DNA of 64,000 nt from Xestospongia muta (Eukaryota; Porifera; Demospongiae; Haplosclerida; Petrosiidae), in contig OY848929.1 in NCBI GenBank assembly GCA_963693285.1, forward strand, positions 4,156,501 to 4,220,500. The letters are read 5' to 3'. The position numbers were made by a program, and so were the translations under genes. How positions within the stretch are numbered: the first letter of the stretch is position 1; the number at the start of each line of letters is the position of its first letter. The notes under the pieces were generated by a model that saw only the letters and a list, made by a program, of their open reading frames with translations, searched no databases and was not told where the DNA came from. Below, in pieces: positions 36,219-48,117 of this stretch.

Positions 36219-39200
36219 TCTCTCTCTCTCCCTTTCTCTCTGCCCCTCTCTCTCCCTCCCTCCCTCCCCCCCTCTCTCTCTCTGATTGTAGTGGTTGACA
36301 GAAGAAGGCATCATAACAAAGCTTATTGATTTTATAAAGCCATCAGCTAATGTTGATGTAAGTTTATTGAGTGAGTGCAGTGGTAATACCGATAACATTA
36401 CTTGAATTACATCAATTTAGATCACTGAGCTAACCTCCCCCATCTCTCTCTCTCTCTCTAGCAATGTATAAACTCAAGTCAGGCTTTGTGTGATATGATT
36501 AGAATTTCTAGAGAAACATCTCAAATGTCAGGACCTAGTCCTTTACTTGCATCATTGGAAAGGTATTGTAATTACAACTACTTATAGCCAAATAGTCACG
36601 TGAAACTATTTTCTTATTTTTCCTTAATTAAGTGAGGAGACTATGAAGAGATTATTAGATAATATGTTTTGTGAGGATCAACCTCCAGATTGGGTGATTG
36701 TTAATGGAACATCTGTACTTCTGACTGCTTTAGAAAAAAGGTAGTATTTATAATTTGTAGGTCGTATGTAAGTGCCCTTTAGACTGGAATAATAAATAGT
36801 TGCCATTAATATGATAATGAGGTTATTGCTATTTTTAGTAACAGTGCAATCTATCTTTAGTAACAGTGCTTATAGTCCAACATTTGGTCGTCCTTACATG
36901 ACCCAACCATCAGTTGAAGATACACAAAATGACCAAGACGTGGAAAGAATAATCGCTAGCATTGTACCAAGAATGAAAGACTTTCATAAATTATTAAGCA
37001 GAAGACCTCAGGTACAATATGAAAAGAAGTAATGTTTAATACCACTACATTGTTTTAGGGTGAGCCTATGATTACAACTGTGGGTCTGCTGGACCCACCT
37101 CTTGGAAATATGAGGTTACAAGTTGTACGACTGTTCTCATCTCTCCTTCATACTCAAGATACTCGTGTTCAACGTGAAATCATTCTTAGCTCTACTTGTT
37201 CAGTAATGATGGTAAGAACAATGACATCATTTATTAATGTATGTATTATGTATAGTTACTATATTAATATCTCAACATTTAAACAATAGAGTTCTATTAG
37301 AAATTGTTTTCAAGTGCTGTGTATATAATAAATCAATGTCTGATAGTGTTCTATTAGAGATTGTTCTCAAGTGCTATGTTTATAGTGTCTTTCTTTCTGT
37401 TTAGGATCTGTTTTTTCAATATCCATGGAATAATTTCCTTCATTCTCAAGTTGAGTTGTGTATAACTGCAGCTTTTGCATCAACAACACCAATAACACTA
37501 GAACTGGATGATGGTACTGGACAAGCTAATGAGAGTAACACACTAAGACAACATGTGAGTTTGGGAATCGGGCTTTTAAACCCAGAATGGGAATGAGTAT
37601 GTGATTTTTTTGCGTAGTTATTGACTGAATGCAAGTTAGTGCAAAGACTATTGCAAGGAGCTGAATTGAATGAATCACTTGTGTAAGAATTAAATTGATT
37701 GATGGATGGGTGTGGTCAAGAGTGGACTAATGGATAAGAGAGGATCAGTTAATTAATGGAATATTCCTCTGTATACATGTAGTTTGAATGGAAAAGGTTC
37801 TCGACAAGGTTTCATGGGCCATCTGATCAGAATAGCCAATCAGATTGCTGGAAATACTCGAGCATTAGGATTAGAAATGTTAGATCGTACTAGAGAGGAA
37901 TTAACTGGTAATGTTGAAGAGGGCCAGTTACAATCAGAATTAGACGAGGACACTTTTCAGAGATGGTCTGAATTTATAACAGGACCAGTGGCTGAGATGA
38001 ACAAGAAAAATGACACAAATTTGGTGAGTAGAACTTTCCTGTTTTATCATGTGATTGGTTTGTTATTTGTACTTTGTAGGGTGGCTCTCGCCCTCTGACC
38101 TCTAGCATTGATGACAGTGATGAGGAATTTGATCAATTAAATATGGGACCTGATAACGAACTAGAGAAGGTGTGAGAGAAAGCCTCAGAATGTGTGTATG
38201 GTGAGATGTGCTTTCCTCTTATTGTGTAGGCATTTCAGCAATATCAAGACTCTCGATTTTCAAGTGCATTCATGGATGACTTTGGTCTCGATGATGATCT
38301 TGACCCCGCCCCTATTCCCTATGCTTCTACATACACTACATTAACCTCAATTAGTTGTGCTGTCAGTGGTGATGAAAGCCACACCCAATTTATGGCTGGA
38401 TTTGAAGCAGCTTGTGCCGAGAGAATACACCCTTTTGATGACTCTGAAAGTGATGAAGAGGTATGAATGCACAACACATTGCTAGTGGAGGTTTAATAAC
38501 TCTATATTGTTATATGCTGTGCAAATCTTACATTCAAACCTGGCTTTCTAATTTATACCCTCTCTTGAGGCTCATGTCTATACTTAGAAACTAATATGAT
38601 TATTTTAATTGTAGGGGTCAAGTACTTGGGTTGACAAAGAGATCTCATTTACTCCTGTGGATGATCAGAGAACTCCAACTAGTACAAGTGATGAAGAGGA
38701 AGAAGGCGAGAACAAAGGAGAAAGGAGACGTAGGGAGTACCCAACTGGATCAAGTGATGATGAAGAAGGTGATAGTTTAAGTGAACGTAGAGAGAGAATG
38801 ATTATAGTAGAAGAGAGACAAACAAACACTGCTAATGAAATTGGTAAGCATTTTATAGCATAGGACAGTAACCTAGGATAGCTATCATTTGTAAGCTATA
38901 GACTAGTGAACATTAGTACTTACCACAGTGACATAGAAAGATACCATTAGTAAACTCTAGACCAGTGAACATCAGTATTTATTTACCACAGTAACCTAGG
39001 ATAGCTATCATTAGTAAGCTCTAGACTATGGAACATCAGTACTTACAACAGTGACCTAGGATAGTTACCATTAGTAAACTCTAGACTAGTGAACATCAGT
39101 ACTTACCACAATGGCCTAAGATCTCTACCACTTTAGTGAACCTAGTGGTTGCCATAGCAACTATTCATATTTCTATTTCATTTTAATGATTAGGGGTCAT

Positions 39201-40941
39201 ATCATGGAGATCAGAGTTCTCAACAGATGAAGATCTCTCGGGCGTCACAGCAAAAGCACCCATGGATTGGACTCAGGAACCACAGCCTAATACTCAGAGA
39301 CAAGAAGAGAACTGGGCAGATTTCACTTCAGTAACATTTGGCAAAGACGAAATGTAAGTTCTAGTCAGAATACCAATACTATAGATCAGATAACATTGTT
39401 TACTTTCATGAGTAGCTTTTCATGACAGACTAGAGTTTGTAGTATATCAATGTATATTATGTAATCTGTTATTGATTCACTATAATAAATTTACTTAATA
39501 CTCTTTTGTCTCTATAGTAAAGAAGATAATCCTCGTGTAGTATCTGTGACTTATGTCTCAGTACGTGAACTTGAGGCATCATCAAACCAGTCTGATGATA
39601 CTGTATTTAATTCGTATACTCGTTTATCAAGTAATGAGAGTACGGAATCTGCAGAGAGTGAGGAGGGCATTATTGTAGATCCAAATTTGCTTTCAATGAC
39701 TCAACATAGTCTGTCTGATTCTAGTGAAGATGAAGATATGAATATTTCTTCTGATGAAGAGAAGTATGATATTTTTTTATTAATAAATAAATTTTAGAAA
39801 TGCCTAATACATTTCATCTTTCAGCTTTAAATTTAAATTTTTGTATTAAATTTTATTTCTCTTTTTAGATCAGGTAGCTATAGTTTCTCAGAGGGTGACT
39901 CAGCTAATCCCTTACTCAATAGTTCATCAGAATTCAATACTCCTACCAAATCATGTGAAACTTCTTTAAACAACGAGGAAAATATAATGGTTGACGGAGA
40001 AACAGAGGAGGAACTTAGTGATAATTACAGGTTTGTCCTCAGCTACAACACTGGCAATGAAAAGCCATGCTATTGTAAAGCAGAGAAAGATGTATCAGGA
40101 GATGGTCAACCAGTGAGACAACAACCATATTGATTTCCCCATGCATGCTGGGAAACCATAGAGAGAGAGTTGAGCTTAAGGAAGGAATGCATATAGCACT
40201 ATCTTGAAACAAAAGTTACATTGTATCGTACAGTGTATGACATCAAATTTGATGTTACCTCTGCAGATTATAAGACACTCAACAGAGCTTGTCATAAATG
40301 ATATCAACTATATTATTGACCATGTGCATTGAGATTATATATGTGCTAACAGTGCTAATACCCTATCTAGAAAGTATTGGTTTATTTTATGGTATTTTAA
40401 TACTACATTTACATGTACCGGAGTTTAAGGTCAAAGTACAAGTGTAATAATAATAATGTGTTATAATTGTTGTGTGTATCTTCACAGATTTCTCCATAAT
40501 CAAAGATTATTAAGTGATAGTCAAAGTACAACTCCTACTGAAAATAGTCATGAAACAAGGTCAGTGTTAAGAATGAGATGTGGTTTATCATAAAAATAGA
40601 TACCATAATTATTCTAATTGTTGGAAAAGGAAAGTAATATTATATTTGTGATATTATGGAGTCATTTTTTGATTATTAAACTGGTTTAGTGTCTGCTAAT
40701 GTGCTAGTATTTTGTTATCACAATTGTTTCATCAGAATACCCACTATGAAATTAATGTAATTACATTGTATAGTTAAGTTGATATTATAATTAAGAATGA
40801 TTTATACACAATAAAGTGGGAGCTTTATTTTATTGGTATTAATCAATTATATTCTTATATTCCATTAGACCTGATGACGATAACACAAAAGGGGTTGTAT
40901 CAGATAAGGTGGAATTGTCAAAACAAACAGTTAATACCTAA
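34593..40941 (+). CDS. PPP6R: PP6 regulatory subunit (SAPS domain)
   Basis: Twenty-one exons from 34593 to 40941 join in phase to 949 residues. The first are 34593-34652, 35283-35362, 35520-35606, 35657-35794 and 35917-36103; the last are 39869-40030, 40488-40559 and 40869-40941. The N-terminal MFWKINFRQPSAIDGLLDKE and the helical-repeat SAPS domain (residues 1 to about 530, with HLGTSAMMDLLLQM, LDPPLGNMRLQVVRL and GFMGHLIRIAN) match PPP6R1-3. The protein binds the PP6 catalytic subunit and targets it, for example to Aurora A or DNA-PK. The C-terminal 400 residues are acidic and Ser-rich with SDxE casein-kinase-like sites. A (CT)n tract precedes exon 6, and a 60-bp minisatellite lies in the intron after exon 16. 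Vertebrates have three paralogues; this is probably the pre-duplication form. Confidence 0.94.
36143..36284. repeat. (CT)n tract at PPP6R exon 6 acceptor
   Basis: About 140 bp of CT and CCCT repeats in sense orientation, ending a few bases before the acceptor of exon 6 (exon starts at 36292). Confidence 0.95.
38863..39170. repeat. 60-bp minisatellite, PPP6R intron
   Basis: About four to five degenerate copies of a 60-70 bp unit containing CCTAGGATAGCTA and AGACTAGTGAACATCAGTA. It is the reverse complement of the array at 45307-45745 in TBC1D15/17. Confidence 0.9.
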
Positions 40942-41949
40942 TTATTATTTTTATTAAAATTAGAGTGGTAGTTATATGTTCTTAATAATTGGCCACGCCC
41001 ATACACCACCCACATACGTTACTATGACAACAATTCACTAGCCGGATTATATTATGTAAACTAGTTTGCCTTCTCTAACTTGATAATTCTAAAATTATTA
41101 TTTGATCGTTTTTTTTTCTTTTTGATATCCTAATATCTTGGGCACTTGTACATGTATTTCTTTTGAATTCCTTACAAAATAACTTAAGATTATGTTTAGT
41201 GTGCAAACAATTATTTTGATCTTATCATAAAAATTTTATGATATCGTACGTAATCATAGCAAGTTCATATTTATAAATATTGTGTTTGTTTTTAACAGTC
41301 TGTGTTATATTGGGAAGTGATGTGTAATGATGTATAGTACAGTACAATATGTACAACTAGTGATTGTAAAGTCTCCAATGAAAACATCATTTAAATAAAC
41401 TAACTGGTATTTTTGTGGTTGGTTTTTCCATCAAGTTTATTGACAGATGTCAGTAATGACATCTTACAATGAACATAAGTACTTTAGTACATTATATAAA
41501 CACTGATCCTAGCTTTTTGCTTTAACTGTGCATATAAAAACATGCAATTTTGGGTTTTGTGAATTGAATGGAATGAACATCTTTTGTACCAACCCTTTTT
41601 TGCATAAGGACAATATCCAAGTATTCTTAAGTCTAGACCACTACCAATTAGAGTCTAGACTACTGCTATAGAGTCGAGTCTAGACCACTGTGTCATATAG
41701 TCTAGACCACTGTGTCAATGAACATTACATAATTTGATAATAATTTATTAACTAAAACAAAGTGACTAAAATTTCCAAAATACAGAAGAACAATAATAAT
41801 TATAATAATTATCGACTGAATTTAGATTTTCTCACATGTAACAATGATGTAAGAGAATGAAATGTACTAGCATATCACATGTTGATATAATACATGCTTA
41901 TATTGTTAGACACCCAATAATTAGTCCAATTAAGTAGGACAAATTAACT
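40942..41949. other. PPP6R-TSG101 intergenic region
   Basis: A 1-kb convergent spacer, AT-rich, no gene seen. 41625-41725 holds a short array of AGTCTAGACCACT-type repeats (four to five copies). It presumably contains both 3' UTRs. Confidence 0.6.
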
Positions 41950-43964
41950 TTAGACAGGGACTCCATGAGGAGGGAGTTTAGCTGCGTCTCGAGCTTTCAT
42001 AATAGTAGCTCTTGCCATGAACTGTTTCCTAGAGAGATCTCGAACATGCTACAAAAATTAGAAAGTTAAAAATAATTTTATAATAAAATTGAATGTGGAT
42101 ATCAGACAATAGAACCTCTTATAAAGGACACTTCTAGTTCTATACTAATATTTTAGAGCACTAATTCCTAGAACTTGGGGACATTTTATAAGTGTCTACT
42201 GTAAAGAGGTTTTACTGAAACACTTAATTTTATATAAACTACATTAAATGATGTACCTTCAAGAAGGCTTCATGTGTAATAACACCTCTTCGTAAAGCTT
42301 CTCCTAAATAATATATTGTATCGTCGATAGCATTTTCTTCAGCATACAATTTGAGAATCCTAATGATGAGAGAAAATGTGAACAATTTCAAAAGATAAAA
42401 TTTCATTTACTGGTTATAAACAGGATTGGTAGCTACAACAGTCTCATCGACATCAACCTTGTCTGGTTGAGTTTGAAGGTACTCAATAACACTTTCTAGC
42501 TCAGCTGTTTTTTCTTTCAATGTCTGTATGGTGTTATCCACCTCATGCTGAATGAGACAATGTGTATATCACATGATAGTCATGTGACTGTTACAGTGCT
42601 TTGTGTACCTGTTTGTTGTCCATATCTTGAAATATTTTTGTTAGTTTTTCGTTATTTTCTTTCAACTTTGTTTGAGTTTGTTTCAGTGATGTCATCTCAT
42701 CCTAAATGGAATGTAACACATAAACTTAACACATGTGTTCTACCTGTGCTCGGCTAAGAACATTTTGTAACTGTCTCTTAATTTTGTCCTCTACAGCAGA
42801 CTCAAGACTCGTTCTTTTAACCTTGGCTCTTTCTCTCTCTTCCTCTTCAATTTTTCGTCTCTCTTCTTCAGCTGTTAAGAGAGCTTGAGAAGTTGCTACA
42901 GGCTACAGACAGTGATAGTGAACATATCATGTAATATTACAGCTTTTGTTCATCATTATAGTACCTACCTGAGGGTAAGGAGTATAACTAGGTTGTCCTG
43001 GTGAAGGAGGATATGAAGCCCTAGGTCCAGGGTATCCACCTCCCCCAGGATAAGGTGGATAGCCACCTGGTGTTGGCATAGGCATTTGACCAGTAGGATA
43101 AGGTGTTTGACCAGTAGAATAAGGTGAAGAGGTGTAAGGAGGTTGGCTTGCTACTGGATAAGGTGGGTTGGGTTGTGCCGCTGAAGGGTAATGCATTGGA
43201 GGTTGTTGGTAGCCACTGCCACCATATGGCATTGGAGGTCTATATGAGGTAGAGGCAGCTGGAGGGACATATCCTTGTGGTTGTTGACGACTATAAACAG
43301 GAATATTTTCGGCAAATGTGGCAGATAAAACTTGTATTAATGTCACCAGATCACTTTTACCCTATTAAATAAATACAAACTATAATGTGTCTACCTGTCC
43401 ATCCATTGTTCTATCCATCTATCTGTCCATCATATTTCATACCTGTTTCCACTCTGTGAGGTAAGGTAGATAGACACGCCCAGTTCCATCAACATAACGG
43501 GATGGGTTAATACTCATATCTGGAGTGGGTGTGACATAAACGATGGGATTGGATTGTGGGTGTGTCTTCTGTAACCATATCAGAACAGGTATGTTATAAT
43601 TGGCACCTTTAAAGAAAGTAAGAAACATGATATATATGCATGTATATGTGCATATATGAATGGGTTTTGTGTACTTACCACGAAAAGACACAGGGATTGT
43701 CCCTTTTAACCGAAATAATTGTTCTCTACGACCATCAGGATTAACTAGAGAGAGAAAGTGTGTCAGTGTTAAAATACGCAAATATCCTTACCATAATTTT
43801 CACTACCAGTTTTAAGATCCTTAAAGTGTTGTTGCAAAGCATGCACATCACGAGCAGCTGGATCCATAAAACGATACTACATATCATTAGTAATAGAGGG
43901 ACTGCCTCGAGACAATAGTACTTACCCCTTTCATATGAGCCTTGATATCTTTTAAATGAGCCAT
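41950..43964 (-). CDS. TSG101: ESCRT-I subunit TSG101
   Basis: Ten exons, 43926-43964, 43792-43876, 43679-43744, 43443-43606, 42969-43361, 42744-42902, 42609-42701, 42411-42547, 42257-42359 and 41950-42048, give 445 residues (human 390). Residues 1-145 form the UEV domain, a ubiquitin-conjugating fold without the catalytic Cys that binds ubiquitin and PT/SAP peptides (IPVLIWLQKTHP, VYVTPTPDM). A long Pro/Tyr/Gly-rich linker follows, then a coiled-coil stalk (about residues 250-365) and the C-terminal steadiness box (AIDDTIYYLGEALRRGVI to ARDAAKLPPHGVPV). The linker is longer than in vertebrates and accounts for the extra length. It sorts ubiquitinated cargo on endosomes. It diverges from the Rab7-GAP gene, 341 bp between starts. 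Confidence 0.96.
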
Positions 43965-44305
43965 TTTGTCTCCTCGCCAAGATCCTAGACTACACTACAG
44001 TTATATCTAGCGAAGTAGTAGCCTTTCAAAACATTAACTAACTATTAAGAAAAATATTATAAGCTCTTCCTCAGCATTAGTGAAACCACGCCCTTATTAT
44101 TATCACGTGTCCCTCATATGACAGTGACATATGTACTTTAAAATTAATGAACATAGATCATCAGATGACAGTCTCATGACAAAATGACAAGGTGTTTCTA
44201 CCATTGTAAAAGTAAAAGATAGTAATCAAGCTGTTTATTTCTGAACTTAAGGTATGTGTGCACATAATGTGTCTTATGTGTATTTTATAGACTGTGTTTA
44301 TAGAT
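43965..44305. promoter_or_regulatory. TSG101/TBC1D15 bidirectional promoter
   Basis: A 341-bp spacer between divergent starts. It carries ATCACGTG (CACGTG at 44104-44109), an E-box resembling the lysosomal CLEAR element core. A single short motif is weak evidence. Confidence 0.45.
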
Positions 44306-46660
44306 ATGAGTACTACAATATCACAAGTAGAGGCTACAAACTCTCAAGGTGAGAGAATCTATGAAGTCAAACAAGTCTACATTTGTATTCCTGCTGAGCT
44401 ATCGGCCACTGGATTTGAGTTGAAAATTGGTGGATTAGTACGCATTGTTCGTAAGGTATAGTGCATTATTAATTGTTAAAATTTAATAATCTATTATTAG
44501 AACACATGTAAGATAAACAACTGCTTTTTGAATATAATAGTTTTTATAGTGATTATTTTAAGCCAGATGTTTAGAATTTTTGTGCTAGTTAAATAAACTT
44601 TAATATTAAATACTATATTATTGATATAAATGCATCTTGTATGCGTATCAATTTATCTTTGTCTCTTGTTCTTGTCCAGGGAACTGAAAGCAGGCTCACA
44701 TGGGATCCAGAGGAACTTAGTTATCAGGACGTTGCTTGTCTCTATTCAGCTGAAGCTGACGGATGGACAGTCATTGATGAATATCTGCGTAAGTCATATG
44801 ACAGTCACATGACCAATTTATGAGCTACTTTTATTGATAGTTGATCCACCAGAGATAGTTGAAAGTCATGAATATCGTTATCCATCGAGTGGTCAATATC
44901 CAAAACTGGATTTAAAAGCTCCTGATCCTATTGTAAAAACTGGCGGGAAAAAGAAAGAAGAGAAAATTAAATTTACTAAAGAAGCACCAAAACCAAACAC
45001 AGGTAAGAGATAACTTATAAATATATAGCTAGTCTAACAACTAATGTCATTTAGGTTCTAATGCAATGAACTTAAAAGAAAGTCCTGTGACATTTCCTCT
45101 CTCTCAGCTCAAATGTATTCGTGAGTCTTCTCTTAGAGATGGTGTCAGTACATTGACTTTTTTCCTTCGTGATGGAAAAGAACTACCAACGTTATATTTT
45201 CATGATGGTGGGATAACTGGTCTCATACAATCGATGAAACGATTTTTATATTTAGTTAGGTTTGTATTTTTATAATTTACAATATCCTACATTAATTTAA
45301 TTTAATAGCTTACTAATGGTAGCTATCCTAGGTTACTGTAGTAAGTACTGATGTTCACTAGTCTAGAGCTTACTAATGGTAGCTATCCTAGGTCACTGTA
45401 GTAAGTACTGATGTTCACTAGTCTAGAGCTTACTAATGGTAGCTATCCTAGGTCACTGTAGTAAGCACTGATGTTCGCTAGTCTAGAGCTTATTAATGGT
45501 AGCTATCCTAGGTCACTGTAGTAAGCACTGATGTTCGCTAGTCTAGAGCTTACTAATGGTAGCTATCCTAGGTCACTGTAGTAAGCACTGATGTTCACTA
45601 GTCTAGAGCTTACTAATGGTAGCTATCCTAGGTCACTGTAGTAAGCACTGATGTTCGCTAGTCTAGAGCTTATTAATGGTAGCTATCCTAGGTCACTGTA
45701 GTAAGTACTGATGTTTACTAGTCTAAACTTACTAACTATAGCAGTCCTAGGTAATTGTTGTATTTTTTATCATTAGAGATGGCAAGGACAGCCATTTGCT
45801 GCGAGTAGAAGATAATCCTGTGCTCATGAAGAGCAGACAAATTGAAGGTAGACAGAGTCCTTCAAGTCAACAGGTAGATCTCCTTAAAGGAGTTGAGGTA
45901 AGAGAGACAGAGAACGAAGTTAGCATTATTTGTTTATCAGGGACTTATACAAAATGCTGTGTTGGAAGTTGGTAAGCGAGTTCGTCATAGTTTTAGAAGC
46001 AACCGGGACCTCTTGGATGAGCGACCAAGTTCAGACAAAGATGATGAAGAGATCTCCACTATAACTTGTCACGATTTAACAAGCAAAGAAAAACAACACC
46101 TACCAGATCCTGATGCATCATTGATTACAGACTTTCAATTGGTAACAGACTTGAGAGTAAGTAAATAATTTATAAATCCTTGCAACTTGCTCTAAATATA
46201 GGAACATTGTCATTGTTGTTTATTCTTTTACAGGGTCGTCTCCCAGCACGTCCCCCTCTAAGACCACGCCTTCCACCATTATCTCGTGATGAGTGGGAAA
46301 GCTATCGTCAAATTGATGGTAAGATATCTAAAGAAAAAGAAGCAGAATTTCGTGCACGAGTTTTTGCTGGAGTAAGTAACTTGTAAATAGTATTCGTTGT
46401 CTCATGTTCTCCTCCCACATTCAATTAAGGGTGTTGAGCCTACATTACGTCGTGAAGTGTGGAAATATTTACTTGGTTATTTCAGATTTGATGCTACTGA
46501 TGTAGAACGTATGGAGGAACAGAAACTACGAGAAAGTCAATATGAAGTCATGAAAAAACAATGGCAGTCATTTTTACCTGAACAAGAAGCTCATTTTCGT
46601 AATTGGAGAGACAATAGAAATCTTGTTGGTAAGTTTTTGATTATAAAATATGTATCTACT

Positions 46661-46702
<42 letters not shown>

Positions 46703-46902
46703 NNNNNNNNNNNNNNNNNNNNNNNNNNNNNNNNNNNNNNNNNNNNNNNNNNNNNNNNNNNNNNNNNNNNNNNNNNNNNNNNNNNNNNNNNNNNNNNNNN
46801 NNNNNNNNNNNNNNNNNNNNNNNNNNNNNNNNNNNNNNNNNNNNNNNNNNNNNNNNNNNNNNNNNNNNNNNNNNNNNNNNNNNNNNNNNNNNNNNNNNNN
46901 NN

Positions 46903-46969
<67 letters not shown>

Positions 46970-47878
46970 AGAAAGATGTTATACGTACTGATCGAGAGTT
47001 GGAGGTTTTTAATAGTGTTAATAGTCCAAGATTAAAACAGTTACAAGACATCTTAAACACTTATGTTATGTATAACTTTGATCTTGGTAAGTGAGCTTGA
47101 GTTATTTTTTTAAAACATTTACTATTTTATATTAGGATATGTCCAAGGTATGAGTGATCTTCTCTCTCCTCTCTTGGTTGTCATGGAGAGTGAGGCTGAC
47201 ACTTTTTGGTGTTTTGTGGGGTTAATGAATATGGTACAACAACATTTTGAGTTCACACAAGAGAACATGAGACATAGAATTAAACAACTGAGAGCACTCT
47301 TAAATGTATCTGATCCGGACTTTTATCAATATCTACGTGAGGACAGAAATGAACAGATGAATGAAACAAACAGTTTATTTACTTCATATAATCTTTTACA
47401 TACAGGTGAGAAAGACTCAAGTAACCTTTATTTTGCATTTCGTTGGCTCCTTGTGGATTTCAAGAGAGAGTTTCATTTTCCTGATCTCATGTCACTTTGG
47501 GAGGTAGGTGTGGTCTCACAATATTAACTATTAATTAATTATGTGTGTAGGTGTTTTGGACATATCATTTATCACTGGACTATCCTCTGTTCTTTGCATT
47601 GGCCATCATTGACATGGAGAAAGACAAAATGATTGATCCTGATTTTGACTTGAGTGATATCATAGCTGTAAGTAACTTACTACTAATAACATATTATTGT
47701 TTTTCTTTAGCACATCAATGGTTTATCAAAGAACATGTCTTTGGACCAACTTCTTCCATGTGCTGAAAGTATATGTCGTCAGATTGCAGCTGTGCAGGGT
47801 CTACCAATGGAATTACAGTCTCTTTTTAATCAGCCTTTCCCACAACCCCACCCATTATCTGAAATTAATCAAAGCTAG
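44306..47878 (+). CDS. TBC1D15: TBC1D15/17-type Rab7 GAP
   Basis: Thirteen exons, 44306-44455, 44680-44788, 44841-45002, 45055-45259, 45777-45897, 45941-46156, 46234-46371, 46430-46628, 46970-47086, 47136-47336, 47406-47503, 47551-47667 and 47711-47878, give 666 residues. The N-terminal region (to residue 250) is the TBC1D15-type lipid- or Rab-binding half. The TBC domain starts near residue 365 (GVEPTLRREVWKYLLGYF). It has the arginine finger in EKDVIRTDRE and the glutamine finger in GYVQGMSDL, so GAP catalysis should be intact. The family inactivates Rab7 and acts on endosome and mitochondria contacts. The intron before the Arg-finger exon contains the assembly gap. A 69-nt segment (47337-47405) is read here as an intron because family members lack it; unspliced it would remain in frame. 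Confidence 0.93.
45307..45745. repeat. 60-bp minisatellite, TBC1D15 intron 4
   Basis: Seven to eight tandem copies of a 60-bp unit with TCCTAGGTCACTGTAGTAAG and TGATGTTCACTAGTCTAGAG. Inner copies are nearly identical and outer copies degenerate. It is reverse-complementary to the PPP6R intron array. Confidence 0.95.
46668..46967. repeat. (CT)n tract with 200-N assembly gap
   Basis: Pure CT from 46668 to 46702, exactly 200 N from 46703 to 46902, then pure CT to 46967, abutting the acceptor of exon 9 (46970). The exact 200-N length suggests a placeholder, so the true tract length is unknown. Coding content is not affected, because the exons on both sides join in phase. Confidence 0.97.
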
Positions 47879-48117
47879 CTCTTTTGTTTTATACCTTCAA
47901 TTTATTATCCGTTATGCTATATATTGTAATTATTATATAATTAATTTAACTTTATGATGATAATTATTATTAATATTGAGAACTCTTAGTATACGGAGTA
48001 GACTTAGCTCATCGCATTTCATTTCTGTACAAATTTCAGAATGTTTCCGTTAACTTCCGTAAACTTTCAAACTTGTGAGTTGTGACAAGCATTTCTAATT
48101 AGTGCACAATTTACACT

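Noticed and set aside
44940..44952. Second E2F-like TGGCGGGAAA motif
   Set aside because: It lies inside a coding exon of TBC1D15/17, encoding Gly-Gly-Lys-Lys, far from the start.
47337..47405. In-frame extension of a TBC1D15/17 exon
   Set aside because: Although open, the segment has a good donor and acceptor, is AT-rich at its 3' end, and would insert residues absent from the family, so it is read as an intron.
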